Shown piece by piece: positions 16,293 to 24,697 of a stretch of DNA of 48,073 nt. The notes below the pieces were generated by a model. The model saw only the letters and a list, made by a program, of their open reading frames with translations, searched no databases and had not been told where the DNA came from. Every line of letters begins with the position of its first letter. The stretch's first letter is position 1. Source of the stretch: Dehalococcoidia bacterium UBA2991 (GTDB taxonomy: Bacteria; Chloroflexota; Dehalococcoidia; Tepidiformales; Tepidiformaceae); assembly GCA_002346645.1 (NCBI GenBank), contig DEAD01000011.1, forward strand, positions 23,259-71,331. Reading direction: 5' to 3'. Made by a program: the position numbers and the translations under genes.

Positions 16293-17846
16293 TCAGTCCT
16301 CGTGTATCCGCACGGTTCCTGTTAGGCCGTCGACTGTGATGGTTGCTCCGTTTGGGATCTGCTCTGTGCCTGATTCGGTTCCAGTTACGCAGGGAATACC
16401 GTACTCACGTGCTTCGATGGCAGCATGTGAAAGCACCCCACCTTGATTTGTGACTATGGCGGAAGCCGTTGTGAAGACTGGCATCCAAGATGGTGCAGTA
16501 AATGGGCAGACCAACACCTCCCCCAGTTGTAGCCCTTCTGCCTCCTCCAGGCTAAATACCACCCGTGCCCGCCCAGTCACCACACCGCGGCTTGCTCCCT
16601 TACCCTTCAGGAGGAGGGGGTTGCCAGTTTGTTCTGCGCCTTCTCCGAACATGAGCGCCATTGGATTTGGGGGACCATCTGGTGGCGGCGGTGGCGGCGG
16701 TCCTAGGGTCATAGGTGGTGCTAACTTGCCCCACGTTTCTAAGTCGGCCTTCCTCTCTTCAATTTCATTTAACATTTTTATAGAGGGCTCTATCGCGAGT
16801 TGACCTAGTTCCTCTATACGTAAATGGAATACATCTTCAGGTGAAGCTAGTGCCCCGCAGTCAACCAGTTTTTTTCCTAGCGCCAGGCACATTGGACGGA
16901 GGGCACCTACACAGTTCTGCTGCCAATGTGCGCGACCTTCTATTACAAAGACGTAATCTGCAGCTCCTTCCACCAATGCCCGGAATTGCGTTCGGTCTTC
17001 GTTTCCTGCAAGGCTGGATTCGCACTTTGCGATGATTTCGGTGCGCTCTGTGGATGATCGTGCATGTGCGGCAATTGGTCCGCGCGAGGGGTTTGACACG
17101 TAACCTGCCAGTAGCCGAAGGGCCGCTTCTGGGGCTTCGCGCCATGTAGGTGTTTGCAGCTCCCACCAGGTCTGCGATCCGTATCCGTAATGTTCGAGGT
17201 AAGCATCGAAAGCTTGACCAAATACTTGCCCGCCTTCTGCTGCTCGTGCTGCTGTGAGGTTGCCCTGGCGAGCGGCAGCTAGAAGTGTAGGAGAGGCTTG
17301 TAGGAGTGGAGCTAGCTCTTCCAGCTTCTGACCCCGCGCGGCCGATTCGTTATCGACCCCCTGAAGGAGAGATGCCACTAGATGGTCAGGATCTTCCAGG
17401 TCCTTGAGTTTCTCGCGGCAGAAAACCATGAGCGCGCTTGCTGGGCCAACCACGACATGGAGTGGTTGCATGGTGTATGCGAACGCTCTGGCGGCTTCGG
17501 AGAAGTAGCCGGGTATTGCCTGCACTAGCTCCTCCAGAGGCCATGATGAATAGTTCCCCGACCACAACCCTTCACAGATTTCCTGAACGTGTGGCAAGGC
17601 ATGTTTCTCCCAGGCCTCGCGGGCTTCTGAATAGGGAGAGGGATCCAGCGTGGCGTTGGGAGTCCCACTCCCGCCCCCGAGGTAGGTATAGCCCTTTATG
17701 TGTACCGCCCGCCCTCCAAAGGCCAGCATGAAATTTTCGAACATTGCCTGTGCCAAGAATGGCAGGGGACGTAGAGCGTGCGGAATCAGCCGGAGGGGCG
17801 TTTCCTCCAGGTCTGAGGGTGGCTTGAATTCATCGACGGGGGCCAT
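16293..17846 (-). CDS. PEP-utilising mobile-domain protein lacking an ATP-grasp domain
   Basis: A 517-residue protein. The last 100 residues form the phosphohistidine swivelling domain of PEP synthase and rifampin phosphotransferase type enzymes, with GGVLSHAAIEAREYGIPCVTGT (catalytic His after LS). The preceding 370 residues resemble the helical substrate-binding region of those enzymes. No N-terminal ATP-grasp domain is present, so phosphate must come from a separate subunit, or the protein has another role. A proline-rich linker (seven prolines then DGPPNP) separates the two halves at about residues 385-400. The ATG at 17846 follows GAGGAG; a TAGAAT box lies further upstream. The phenylphosphate-synthase two-subunit arrangement is a possible analogy, not evidence. 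Confidence 0.8.
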   Translation of the reverse strand: MAPVDEFKPPSDLEETPLRLIPHALRPLPFLAQAMFENFMLAFGGRAVHIKGYTYLGGGSGTPNATLDPSPYSEAREAWEKHALPHVQEICEGLWSGNYSSWPLEELVQAIPGYFSEAARAFAYTMQPLHVVVGPASALMVFCREKLKDLEDPDHLVASLLQGVDNESAARGQKLEELAPLLQASPTLLAAARQGNLTAARAAEGGQVFGQAFDAYLEHYGYGSQTWWELQTPTWREAPEAALRLLAGYVSNPSRGPIAAHARSSTERTEIIAKCESSLAGNEDRTQFRALVEGAADYVFVIEGRAHWQQNCVGALRPMCLALGKKLVDCGALASPEDVFHLRIEELGQLAIEPSIKMLNEIEERKADLETWGKLAPPMTLGPPPPPPPDGPPNPMALMFGEGAEQTGNPLLLKGKGASRGVVTGRARVVFSLEEAEGLQLGEVLVCPFTAPSWMPVFTTASAIVTNQGGVLSHAAIEAREYGIPCVTGTESGTEQIPNGATITVDGLTGTVRIHED

Positions 17847-17875
17847 GAAGACGCTCCTCGGTCACAGGTATGGGC

Positions 17876-17881
17876 ATTCTA
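17876..17881 (-). promoter_or_regulatory. Candidate -10 box (TAGAAT) upstream of the PEP-utilising protein
   Basis: TAGAAT on the minus strand 29 nt before the ATG at 17846, leaving room for the GAGGAG ribosome site. This is a conventional, leadered promoter spacing. Confidence 0.4.
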
Positions 17882-17920
17882 ATAGCGAAGGTGTCGTCCT
17901 CTGCTTCTTGGTACTTGCCA

Positions 17921-18337
17921 CTAGGCCTCAGGGCGGTTCGCGTGCTGGTGTGCAACTTTCGTACATCTATTTTGGGTTGCGACTAGTCCAGCTTCTAGTG
18001 CCTTTGCGATGGCAGCATGGTTAGTGATTCCGATTTGTAGCCATACCGCTTCGGCTCCGATGGTGATGGCATCGTCGACGATCGGACCAGTCTGGTCCGA
18101 TCTAACAAATACGTTAACGAGGTCGATGTGTTCAGGGATGTCCTGTAGAGAGGAGTAGGCCCGTTCTCCGAGTACCTCTTTGGCAGGTTTTTGAACTGGG
18201 ACTGGGATGATGCGGTAACCCTGAGACTGCAGATAGGCTGCAACATCGTAGGCTGGACGCGTTTTCCGTGTATCGAGCCCTACGACTGCGATAGTTTTCG
18301 CCCGTAGGAGTGCATCGAGGGCAGGGTCGTCACTCAC
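17921..18337 (-). CDS. CoA-binding domain protein (YccU-like)
   Basis: A 138-residue Rossmann-fold protein of the CoA_binding_2 family. The N-terminal IAVVGLDTRKTRPAYDVAAYL and the PV-PV strand, followed by SSLQDIPEHIDLVNVFVRSD and GAEAVWLQIGI, match family hallmarks, and the late CTKVAHQ retains the conserved Cys. Such stand-alone domains resemble the CoA-binding part of succinyl-CoA synthetase; physiological role unknown. Its start overlaps the end of the upstream membrane-protein gene by 8 bp. Confidence 0.88.
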   Translation of the reverse strand: MSDDPALDALLRAKTIAVVGLDTRKTRPAYDVAAYLQSQGYRIIPVPVQKPAKEVLGERAYSSLQDIPEHIDLVNVFVRSDQTGPIVDDAITIGAEAVWLQIGITNHAAIAKALEAGLVATQNRCTKVAHQHANRPEA

Positions 18338-19007
18338 GGGATGGCCCTGCCGCTACCTCGTCTTCTGGTAACTCGACCAGCTCCCAACCCTCTGGCAGTT
18401 TCACCTCAACCCCAGTCAGGTTTGCAATGGCAGTTGCTACGGCAAGGGTGCGGTCCATCCCGTCTGTCTGTTTGCCGGCAGGAACAGGTACCTGTGTGAG
18501 GGTTAGGCGTTTTCCGGACTGTTTCACTAGTACAAGAGCGAACTGTCGCAGAGTGTCCTGCTCTTCTCGCCATCGGTCGGGGGAGTCTCCTTCGATGGTG
18601 ATAGCAAGATGGTCAATTTTGGCAAAGGGAACGAGTTCTTTCGTGCCCACCCCCATTCCTAGGTATCCCTGCTGCCAGGTTGCTGCTCCTTTGTTGCCAT
18701 CGACAACCACATCGGCTCCCATGATGGCTGTGACAAGGGCCATGACGGAAATAGGAAGTACAAGGATTGAAAAGAGCAGTAATCCCACCAGCAAACCGAA
18801 GGGTAAGTTGCCCGCTTCGATGGCGATAAGTGCTCCCGCTGCTCCGCCCAGCACCACGCCTAGAGCCGGGAGGATTACTGTGCTTCGCGCGCTCCGGATC
18901 TCCACTCTTTCTGTGCCTATCAGGGCGATTGAACGATGCAGGAGAACCTCATGGCGACCGTCCCTGCGTCGGGCTGCCACATGGCTTGAAAAGGTGGTGT
19001 TAGCCAT
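18330..19007 (-). CDS. Membrane protein of unknown function
   Basis: A 225-residue protein with a basic N-terminal region, two adjacent hydrophobic segments (about residues 46-68 and 72-97) and a soluble C-terminal domain of about 125 residues containing beta-like repeats (HLAITIEGDS, FALVLVKQSGK). I do not recognise the family. It is translationally coupled to the CoA-binding protein gene. A TAGGCT box ends 6 nt before the ATG and no Shine-Dalgarno is seen. Confidence 0.65.
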   Translation of the reverse strand: MANTTFSSHVAARRRDGRHEVLLHRSIALIGTERVEIRSARSTVILPALGVVLGGAAGALIAIEAGNLPFGLLVGLLLFSILVLPISVMALVTAIMGADVVVDGNKGAATWQQGYLGMGVGTKELVPFAKIDHLAITIEGDSPDRWREEQDTLRQFALVLVKQSGKRLTLTQVPVPAGKQTDGMDRTLAVATAIANLTGVEVKLPEGWELVELPEDEVAAGPSRE

Positions 19008-19013
19008 TCAGGA

Positions 19014-19019
19014 AGCCTA
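19014..19019 (-). promoter_or_regulatory. Candidate -10 box (TAGGCT), leaderless membrane-protein gene
   Basis: TAGGCT ends 6 nt before the ATG at 19007; identical to the box before nuoB. Confidence 0.4.
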
Positions 19020-19071
19020 TCAGGCAGGCGCCCAGGATGCGTCGTCGCTCGCGAGTGATGGGGTGCAGCTG

Positions 19072-19077
19072 TAATCT
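19072..19077 (+). promoter_or_regulatory. Candidate -10 box (TAATCT), leaderless fabF-like gene
   Basis: TAATCT preceded by TG ends 8 nt before the ATG at 19086, with no Shine-Dalgarno. The region is a 78-bp divergent promoter shared with the minus-strand gene at 19007. Confidence 0.4.
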
Positions 19078-19085
19078 AGTTACAG

Positions 19086-20345
19086 ATGAACGAGCTTCTT
19101 CGCTCGCGTACCCGCGTTCTTGTGACGGGCCTGGGAGCAGTGACCCCTGCGGGCAAGAGCGTGTCTGAGTTCTGGGACAGCATGCTTGCGGGGCATTCAG
19201 GCATCAACCGGATAACCTTTTTCGACACGACTGATTTTCCCTGCAAGCTTGCTGGTGAGATACCCGAGTTCGTTCCTGCGGACTTCATGGATCGAAAAGC
19301 CGCACGCCGGATGGGGCGCTTCTCCCAGCTTATGGTTGCTGCTGCCCGCGAGGCCCTCCTCGATTCCGCCCTCGATTTGGAAGGCCAGAACCTAGAAAGA
19401 ATTGGCGTGCTCGTGGGCAATGGGGGTGGTGGTTATCCTGGTATCCAGGAAGCTGCTCACACCCTTTTCGAGCGTGGGGGTATGCGAATCGATCCGCTTT
19501 TCTTCTCCAAGCAGCTTGCCAATATGGCAGGTGCCCAGGTGGCGATGCAATTTGGTCTACGGGGCTATAACGGGACTGTTGTAACTGCCTGTGCCGCTGG
19601 AACACAAGCCATTGGAGAAGCCAGTCTCATGATTCGTTCTGGGCGAGTCGATGTTGTTCTTGCTGGTGGTTGCGAGGCAGGAATTAGCGAATTGGGTCTT
19701 GCTGGCTTCTGTGTAATGAAGGCGGTAACCAGTTTCGATGGGGACCCCACCAAGGCAAGTCGTCCCTTCGATGCGGATCGCGACGGCTTCGTTCCTTGTG
19801 AGGGTGCCGGTGCTCTGCTTTTAGAGAGCGAAGAACATGCTCTTCAGCGGGGTGCGCCCATCTACGGTGAGGTCGCTGGCTTTGGTTGTACTTCCGATGC
19901 TTTCCACGTGGTAGCGCCACCTGAAGGTGGCGAAGGTGCTGCCCGTGCAATGCAGGAGGCCTTAGACGACGCGGGGGTGGACAAGGAAGCCGTTGGATAT
20001 ATCAATGCTCATGCCACAAGTACACCCGCTGGCGATACAGCTGAGACCAGTGCTATCAAGACAGTTTTTGGTGAGCGTGCTTACCAAGTTCCTATTAGCG
20101 CTACCAAGAGCCTTATCGGCCATGGTCTTGGTGCCAGCGGTGGAATGGAGACTGTTGCTGCTATTAAGACCCTGGAGACTGGGCTGGCTCACCCCACTAT
20201 CAATCTGGAGACGTCCGACCCTACCTGCGATCTCGACTATATCCCCGAAGGCCAGCGGCGAATCGACCCTCAAGCTGTATTGAAGAACAGCTTTGGTTTT
20301 GGCGGTCAGAATAGCTGTCTCGTGCTCGCCCGATACGAACCTTAG
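19086..20345 (+). CDS. fabF: Beta-ketoacyl-ACP synthase II
   Basis: A condensing enzyme of fatty-acid elongation. The Cys-His-His triad is complete: C169 in TACAAGTQAIGEA, H309 in INAHATSTPAGD and H346 in GHGLGASGG; the C-terminal NSFGFGGQN is also present. The 419-residue length is normal. It stands alone, without acpP, fabD or fabG next to it, so it could also be a secondary KAS for specialised acyl chains. It converges with the amidohydrolase gene. Confidence 0.94.
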   Translation: MNELLRSRTRVLVTGLGAVTPAGKSVSEFWDSMLAGHSGINRITFFDTTDFPCKLAGEIPEFVPADFMDRKAARRMGRFSQLMVAAAREALLDSALDLEGQNLERIGVLVGNGGGGYPGIQEAAHTLFERGGMRIDPLFFSKQLANMAGAQVAMQFGLRGYNGTVVTACAAGTQAIGEASLMIRSGRVDVVLAGGCEAGISELGLAGFCVMKAVTSFDGDPTKASRPFDADRDGFVPCEGAGALLLESEEHALQRGAPIYGEVAGFGCTSDAFHVVAPPEGGEGAARAMQEALDDAGVDKEAVGYINAHATSTPAGDTAETSAIKTVFGERAYQVPISATKSLIGHGLGASGGMETVAAIKTLETGLAHPTINLETSDPTCDLDYIPEGQRRIDPQAVLKNSFGFGGQNSCLVLARYEP

Positions 20346-20367
20346 GACTAGGGCAACAGGCTTTTCT

Positions 20368-22101
20368 TTACCCAGATCCGTGCCGCAGCAGATGACCGGG
20401 GGTCGCGCCTGTGCAGTTGCTTTCCTCGAACGTTATTTGGCCGTTAACGAGCGTATAGCGGTAGCCCTCGGCTTTGCGCACACGACGCCAGGCCCCTGCT
20501 GGGAAGTCCCACGCTTTTTCTACCGGCAGCATCTTTAGATTCTCGTAGTCGTATACAACAATATCTGCGGGAGCTCCTTCGCGGATGCACCCCCGATCGC
20601 GGAAACCTGCTGCTAGGGCTGGGTAAGCAGAAAGCCGCCAATGTGCCTGTTCTAGGTCCATGATGCCCGCGTCTCGCACCCAGTGAGTCAGAAACTCCGT
20701 TGGATAGGCTCCAAGTGTGATGAACTTTGTGTGTGCCCCCCCATCGGAGACTCCGGGGATGGCGACGGGAGAGTTGGCGACTTCTGCCATTGCCTCAGGG
20801 TCTGTGGGACGTGGGGGTGTCACGAATGTTGCTTGCAGGTCATCAGCCAGGGATAAATCTAGGAAGGCATCGATGATATGTTTTCCGTCCTGTTCTGCGA
20901 TCTCGGTTAGCCCTAGTCCTTCGTACGACTTTAGTTCTGGGTTTTCCACCTCCTCAACTGTCAACTGTGCGATGCCAGAGACGTTTGCTCCTCCACCAGC
21001 TGCTTTCATCTGGGATTCGGTGCCGCCACCCGCGATTGGCCCGTGACCGGAGTCGAATTCCTCACGCAATGCCCGGCGCTGCTCCGGGTCTCGCATCTTC
21101 GCCATGCGCTCTTCGCGTGTCCCGATAGTTACCTCTCGCCAGACCGGGCTGGAGTCGAATAGGTTCCAGTCTTCGAGGCTAAACTCGAAGCCTACATCTA
21201 CAGTTAGGGCTTGCCCGAAGATACGGAGGCCTTTGGCATTGGCCTCATCCAGCTTCTCGATCATCAGCCGGTGAGGAGGAGTGTTTTGGCCATGCTGGTC
21301 TGTTGCTGGCGCCAGCAAGTTCCAAATGACGGGCCGGCCACTCACCTCCGCCACCTTCTCGGCTGCATCGAATGGACCGCTTATCTGGGCAAAGCCGCGT
21401 CCTACCTTCTGCATGACTCCAGCGAAGGCAAGTAGGTCATCCTCTGACATCAAGTCAGTAATCATCGGTGTTCCGTCGTAGTCTCGCTGGACGCTTCCTT
21501 CTCCTCCGAGTTGGACCGAGAATCCGCAGGCTCCTGCCAGTAGGGCCTCTTCGAAAAGCCGACACATCTCTTCGCGCTCGGCTTCATTAGCAGGTCTGCT
21601 TTTTGCCGCCTCTAGACCCATCACGTAGGCCATCAGTGGATTTAGGCCTACATAGCTCAAGAGGTTGATGCCCTTTGGGGTGCGGTCCAGGCTATCGAGA
21701 AACTCAGGATAGGTTTCCCAATCCCAAGCCATCCCTTCCCGCATCGATTCCATGGGTACGGCCTCATTGCGAGCCATGGTTAGCATGGCTCGTTCTTGGT
21801 CCCCTGCTCTTACTGGTGCGAATCCGAATCCGCAGTTACCGATTACGACGGAAGTAACACCATGCCATCCTGAGATGCTGCACCACGGATCCCAGTACAC
21901 CTGTGAGTCGTAGTGTGTATGTAGGTCAACGAACCCAGGTGCGACGATCAGGCCATCTGCGTCAATAATGTGTGCCCCGTCGGTGTTGTGGATGCGACCA
22001 ATAGAGGCAACTAGCCCCTCTTTAATCCCGATATCGGCTCTAAAGCGTGGTGTGCGTAGCCCATCGATAACAGTGCCGCCACGGATAACTGTGTCAAACA
22101 T
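20368..22101 (-). CDS. Amidohydrolase family protein (N-acyl-D-amino-acid deacylase-like)
   Basis: A 577-residue zinc-dependent hydrolase of the D-aminoacylase/dihydroorotase-like superfamily. It has the metal motif HTH in GFVDLHTHYDSQVYWDP, the conserved cysteine in VIGNCGFGFAPV, a late Asp in VSDGGAHTKF, and the C-terminal GAPADIVVYD. The substrate is probably an N-acylated amino acid or related amide, but the subfamily is broad. The ATG at 22101 follows GGAGG by 9 nt; the longer open frame to 22179 has no such signal. A 208-bp gap upstream holds only two short hairpin-like palindromes. Confidence 0.88.
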   Translation of the reverse strand: MFDTVIRGGTVIDGLRTPRFRADIGIKEGLVASIGRIHNTDGAHIIDADGLIVAPGFVDLHTHYDSQVYWDPWCSISGWHGVTSVVIGNCGFGFAPVRAGDQERAMLTMARNEAVPMESMREGMAWDWETYPEFLDSLDRTPKGINLLSYVGLNPLMAYVMGLEAAKSRPANEAEREEMCRLFEEALLAGACGFSVQLGGEGSVQRDYDGTPMITDLMSEDDLLAFAGVMQKVGRGFAQISGPFDAAEKVAEVSGRPVIWNLLAPATDQHGQNTPPHRLMIEKLDEANAKGLRIFGQALTVDVGFEFSLEDWNLFDSSPVWREVTIGTREERMAKMRDPEQRRALREEFDSGHGPIAGGGTESQMKAAGGGANVSGIAQLTVEEVENPELKSYEGLGLTEIAEQDGKHIIDAFLDLSLADDLQATFVTPPRPTDPEAMAEVANSPVAIPGVSDGGAHTKFITLGAYPTEFLTHWVRDAGIMDLEQAHWRLSAYPALAAGFRDRGCIREGAPADIVVYDYENLKMLPVEKAWDFPAGAWRRVRKAEGYRYTLVNGQITFEESNCTGATPGHLLRHGSG

Positions 22102-22309
22102 TGTGGGTTGCCTCCGGCTGTTGTCTTGCCCTCTTACGGGCCCCGGTGGGCACAGTATGCCCTGTTGCGAGCCTACCACTGGTGGCTAGGAGCTGTAATG
22201 GCTTTCATGTCGAATTTCTGATGGCAACGCATGCCCCAACCATGTAGGTAGTTTCCCTGCGCGCTACTGTGTAGTCCCAGAATCCAATGGGGCTGCTTCG
22301 AGATTTTGG

Positions 22310-22711
22310 CTAAGTGGTTTCCTTAGCAGAGTTGGTTACATAGTCCTGAATGGCGGCATACACACGCCATAGTTCCTGGTCTTTCTCCAGTGGGTAGGCG
22401 GGGGGGGCAATGCGGACACCCGGAAACGCATCGATCACTTCCTGGTGATCGTCGATTACGTAGTCCGGTGTGAAGGGCACTCCCAATTCCTCAAGGCGCT
22501 CGTGATGGCGATATAGAGGTTTCCAGAAGCAGTCGAGGATGTGCTCGTGCAAGTTGAAACGCCGCACGATCTCCCAGCGCGGCCCATTCCCGCTCCATAG
22601 GTAAACATCGTGTCCTTCGTCGCGAAGCTTTTCGAAAACTTCAATCACGCCCGGTCGTAACCGGACGTCCCATGTAATGATGGTGTCATCGACGTCGAAG
22701 AATATCCGCAT
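22310..22711 (-). CDS. HAD-superfamily hydrolase, small
   Basis: A 133-residue HAD-fold protein with motif I DVDDT near the N-terminus, a motif II Ser in YLWSGNG and motif IV-like DYVIDDHQEV. It has almost no cap domain, like other small NIF/polynucleotide-phosphatase-type HADs. The substrate is unknown. The ATG at 22711 is preferred; a TTG at 22738 would add nine residues. It lies downstream of the CapA-fusion gene on the same strand and is probably cotranscribed. Confidence 0.8.
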   Translation of the reverse strand: MRIFFDVDDTIITWDVRLRPGVIEVFEKLRDEGHDVYLWSGNGPRWEIVRRFNLHEHILDCFWKPLYRHHERLEELGVPFTPDYVIDDHQEVIDAFPGVRIAPPAYPLEKDQELWRVYAAIQDYVTNSAKETT

Positions 22712-22749
22712 GTCCGCCGATTCTCCCGGATTGTCCAATTAGCTGCCCA

Positions 22750-24603
22750 CTATTGTCCTGCAGCTAAACGCAGAGACGCCTGAAAGATATCGTTTAAGAT
22801 CTTTGTCCTCACCTCCCCCTGTGCGAAGGCGGGCCGATATAGGTTCTCGATTACGTAGGGTTTGAATCGTATGTTGACTAAGCGGGCATCCCAGAAAGTT
22901 GCCTCAAGTAGGAACCCCTGGGTATGCCCTTCCAGTCGTTCCTGATCGTAGATGAAGTTTCCCAAGGCATAGGCGATGAAGGATTCCTCTCCCAGCTCTA
23001 CCGCCTGCACATGATGGGCTTGGTTCCCAATAACCAGGGTTGCTCCTTCAGCGACTGCTGCCTGAAGTGCCTTGATGCTTCGCGGACTTGGATCGTGTGT
23101 GTCTTCTGTGCCCGTCTGTACCTGAACTATGACCACGTCTACTTCCTCTGCGAGCTCACTAATCCGGGCTCGGAAGCGCTCCAGACCAAGCTCTGAAGCT
23201 GGTCTGAAGAAGGAAGGTTCTCCTGCTGCGTTCTCCTCTGTGTAGTCGTCGTCCAGCGGTGCTGTTCCAGGCCAGGTAGGCCCTGCTGCTAAGAAGTAAG
23301 CTGCGACGTCGTCGAATCCCAAAATGCCGAAGGTCGTTTTTCCTATCGTAAAGATGGCCGGCTTCAGCGCCTCTTCCAAGTTCTCACCACCCCCAACAAC
23401 TGCGATCCCCGCCTCCTCAAGAAGCTCGATAGTTCGCAAAAATGCGTCCGCTCCGCAGGGAAGGGCGCCGCAGTCGAAAACATGGTTTGTCGCGACGGTG
23501 ACTTCGTCGAATCCGGAAAGTGTTAGAGCTTCAATCACTTCTGGTGGGGAGCTTAGGTTTACGTGAGGGAAGCAACCGAGTGGTTCTGCGATGTCTTGGA
23601 TACTGCCGTCGATGGATCCCAGCGTTAGATCTGCCGAGGCGAGATATTCCCCTACTGGTCCCCGTAATGCCGAACCCCAGTCCCCTGTTGCTCGGATTTG
23701 GGTGAGTGAGCAGCGCGACTGGAGAATGTCGCCTGTTGCGATCACGGTAACGGGTTTTGGCAGAGGGGCGGAGTGTATGTCCAACAGCTTTTCCGCCTCC
23801 CGTCGTCCTTCTTCCGTAAGCGCTAGCAATGTCACCTGATCGACGAATGGCCACTCTTTTGGGTCCCCCCTTCCCCGAACGAGGTCAATGCCATTTACGG
23901 AAATCGCTGTCACCATGGGCCCAATCTCGTCAATTGGTAAAAATGCCCATGCGCCGGAGTCGAGAGTCATTGCTTTCAGGAGATTCTCGTAAGTGGTGAA
24001 GGTTTGGTCTGGTAGTTTCGGGCCGAAGTTGATTGCCCTCTCGTTTCCATCTTCTTCCTGTGCAAGCGCAAAAGCTCTTACAGGACCTGGGATTCCTCCC
24101 ACTTCTGCCCAATCAGTAATAGCTCCACTCGCTAAATCTTCCAACTGCTTCCGAGAGAGTGTGTCCACCCCGGTACCGATTGCGGCCACTGGCACGTAGT
24201 AGCGGTGGACCAACTGGTACACCCCACCTTCAGCTGTGGAAAAAGCCAAGTCGATTAAGCTCCCGACTTTTCTTAGGTTGATTCCGGGGAGCGCCGCAGG
24301 TAGCTCTCCGGAGTAAACCAATCCAGTAGGGATTGGTGTCGTTGTGGGTGTGTTTGATGGGCTGGGTGTTGTCGAAGATGAGGGAGAGGCCTCTGCAGAT
24401 GCTTCAGTGGAGGCAACGGTGGCGGCAGGGGATTCGGGTTCCGTTTTGAGTTCCTGGTCACTTAGGGAAAGATCCAGCAGTAGTACTAGGAGTGCACCCA
24501 AGCATGCTGCCAATATCAGTAGTGAGGTAAAGGAAGCGTACTTGGCGAGCCGGACACGCCTCTCGTGTTTCGCATCTCCATTGTCTGAGCCAAGCGTCTC
24601 CAT
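22750..24603 (-). CDS. Membrane-anchored fusion of a PstS-like domain and a CapA-type domain
   Basis: A 617-residue protein. One transmembrane helix (about residues 22-47) is followed by a Ser/Thr/Pro-rich linker, then a phosphate-binding-protein-like domain (LSRKQLEDLASGAITDWAEVGG, as in PstS), then a CapA/PGA_cap metallophosphatase-like domain (GDILQSRC, TNHVFDCG, YALGNFIYDQ). Usual CapA metal motifs are altered: NLE reads SID, HWG reads QTG, and HPH reads QAH. Topology suggests the domains face outward. The ATG at 24603 is chosen because a TTGACC -35 and GATTAT -10 place the transcription start at it; the TTG at 24639 is that -35 box. Confidence 0.83.
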   Translation of the reverse strand: METLGSDNGDAKHERRVRLAKYASFTSLLILAACLGALLVLLLDLSLSDQELKTEPESPAATVASTEASAEASPSSSTTPSPSNTPTTTPIPTGLVYSGELPAALPGINLRKVGSLIDLAFSTAEGGVYQLVHRYYVPVAAIGTGVDTLSRKQLEDLASGAITDWAEVGGIPGPVRAFALAQEEDGNERAINFGPKLPDQTFTTYENLLKAMTLDSGAWAFLPIDEIGPMVTAISVNGIDLVRGRGDPKEWPFVDQVTLLALTEEGRREAEKLLDIHSAPLPKPVTVIATGDILQSRCSLTQIRATGDWGSALRGPVGEYLASADLTLGSIDGSIQDIAEPLGCFPHVNLSSPPEVIEALTLSGFDEVTVATNHVFDCGALPCGADAFLRTIELLEEAGIAVVGGGENLEEALKPAIFTIGKTTFGILGFDDVAAYFLAAGPTWPGTAPLDDDYTEENAAGEPSFFRPASELGLERFRARISELAEEVDVVIVQVQTGTEDTHDPSPRSIKALQAAVAEGATLVIGNQAHHVQAVELGEESFIAYALGNFIYDQERLEGHTQGFLLEATFWDARLVNIRFKPYVIENLYRPAFAQGEVRTKILNDIFQASLRLAAGQ

Positions 24604-24609
24604 CAGGCC

Positions 24610-24639
24610 ATAATCGTTGCGGGGTGGGGGCAGGGTCAA
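24610..24639 (-). promoter_or_regulatory. Promoter of the PBP-CapA fusion (TTGACC-18-GATTAT)
   Basis: On the minus strand TTGACC (24634-24639) and GATTAT (24610-24615) are 18 bp apart, and the ATG follows the -10 by 6 nt. It is one of the two leaderless-type candidates here with a recognisable -35. Confidence 0.5.
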
Positions 24640-24662
24640 CGAGAGTTGCCGAAGTCAACTCG

Positions 24663-24691
24663 TTGCGCGATCCCTTTTCGCCCCTCACGAT
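24663..24691 (+). promoter_or_regulatory. Promoter of the Ham1-like gene (TTGCGC-17-CACGAT)
   Basis: TTGCGC (24663-24668) and CACGAT (24686-24691) are 17 bp apart, and the ATG at 24698 follows by 6 nt. The spacer contains CCTTTTCGCCCCT, nearly the same as upstream of cofD. Confidence 0.45.
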
Positions 24692-24697
24692 GCATGG

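Noticed and set aside
22148..22162. Hairpin GGGCA/TGCCC and nearby CCTA palindrome in the gap before the amidohydrolase
   Set aside because: Short 5-bp stems without a U-run or larger fold; could occur by chance.
24603..24639. TTG at 24639 as start of the CapA-fusion gene
   Set aside because: That TTG is part of a TTGACC -35 box properly spaced from a -10 and the ATG at 24603; the extra 12 codons have no support.
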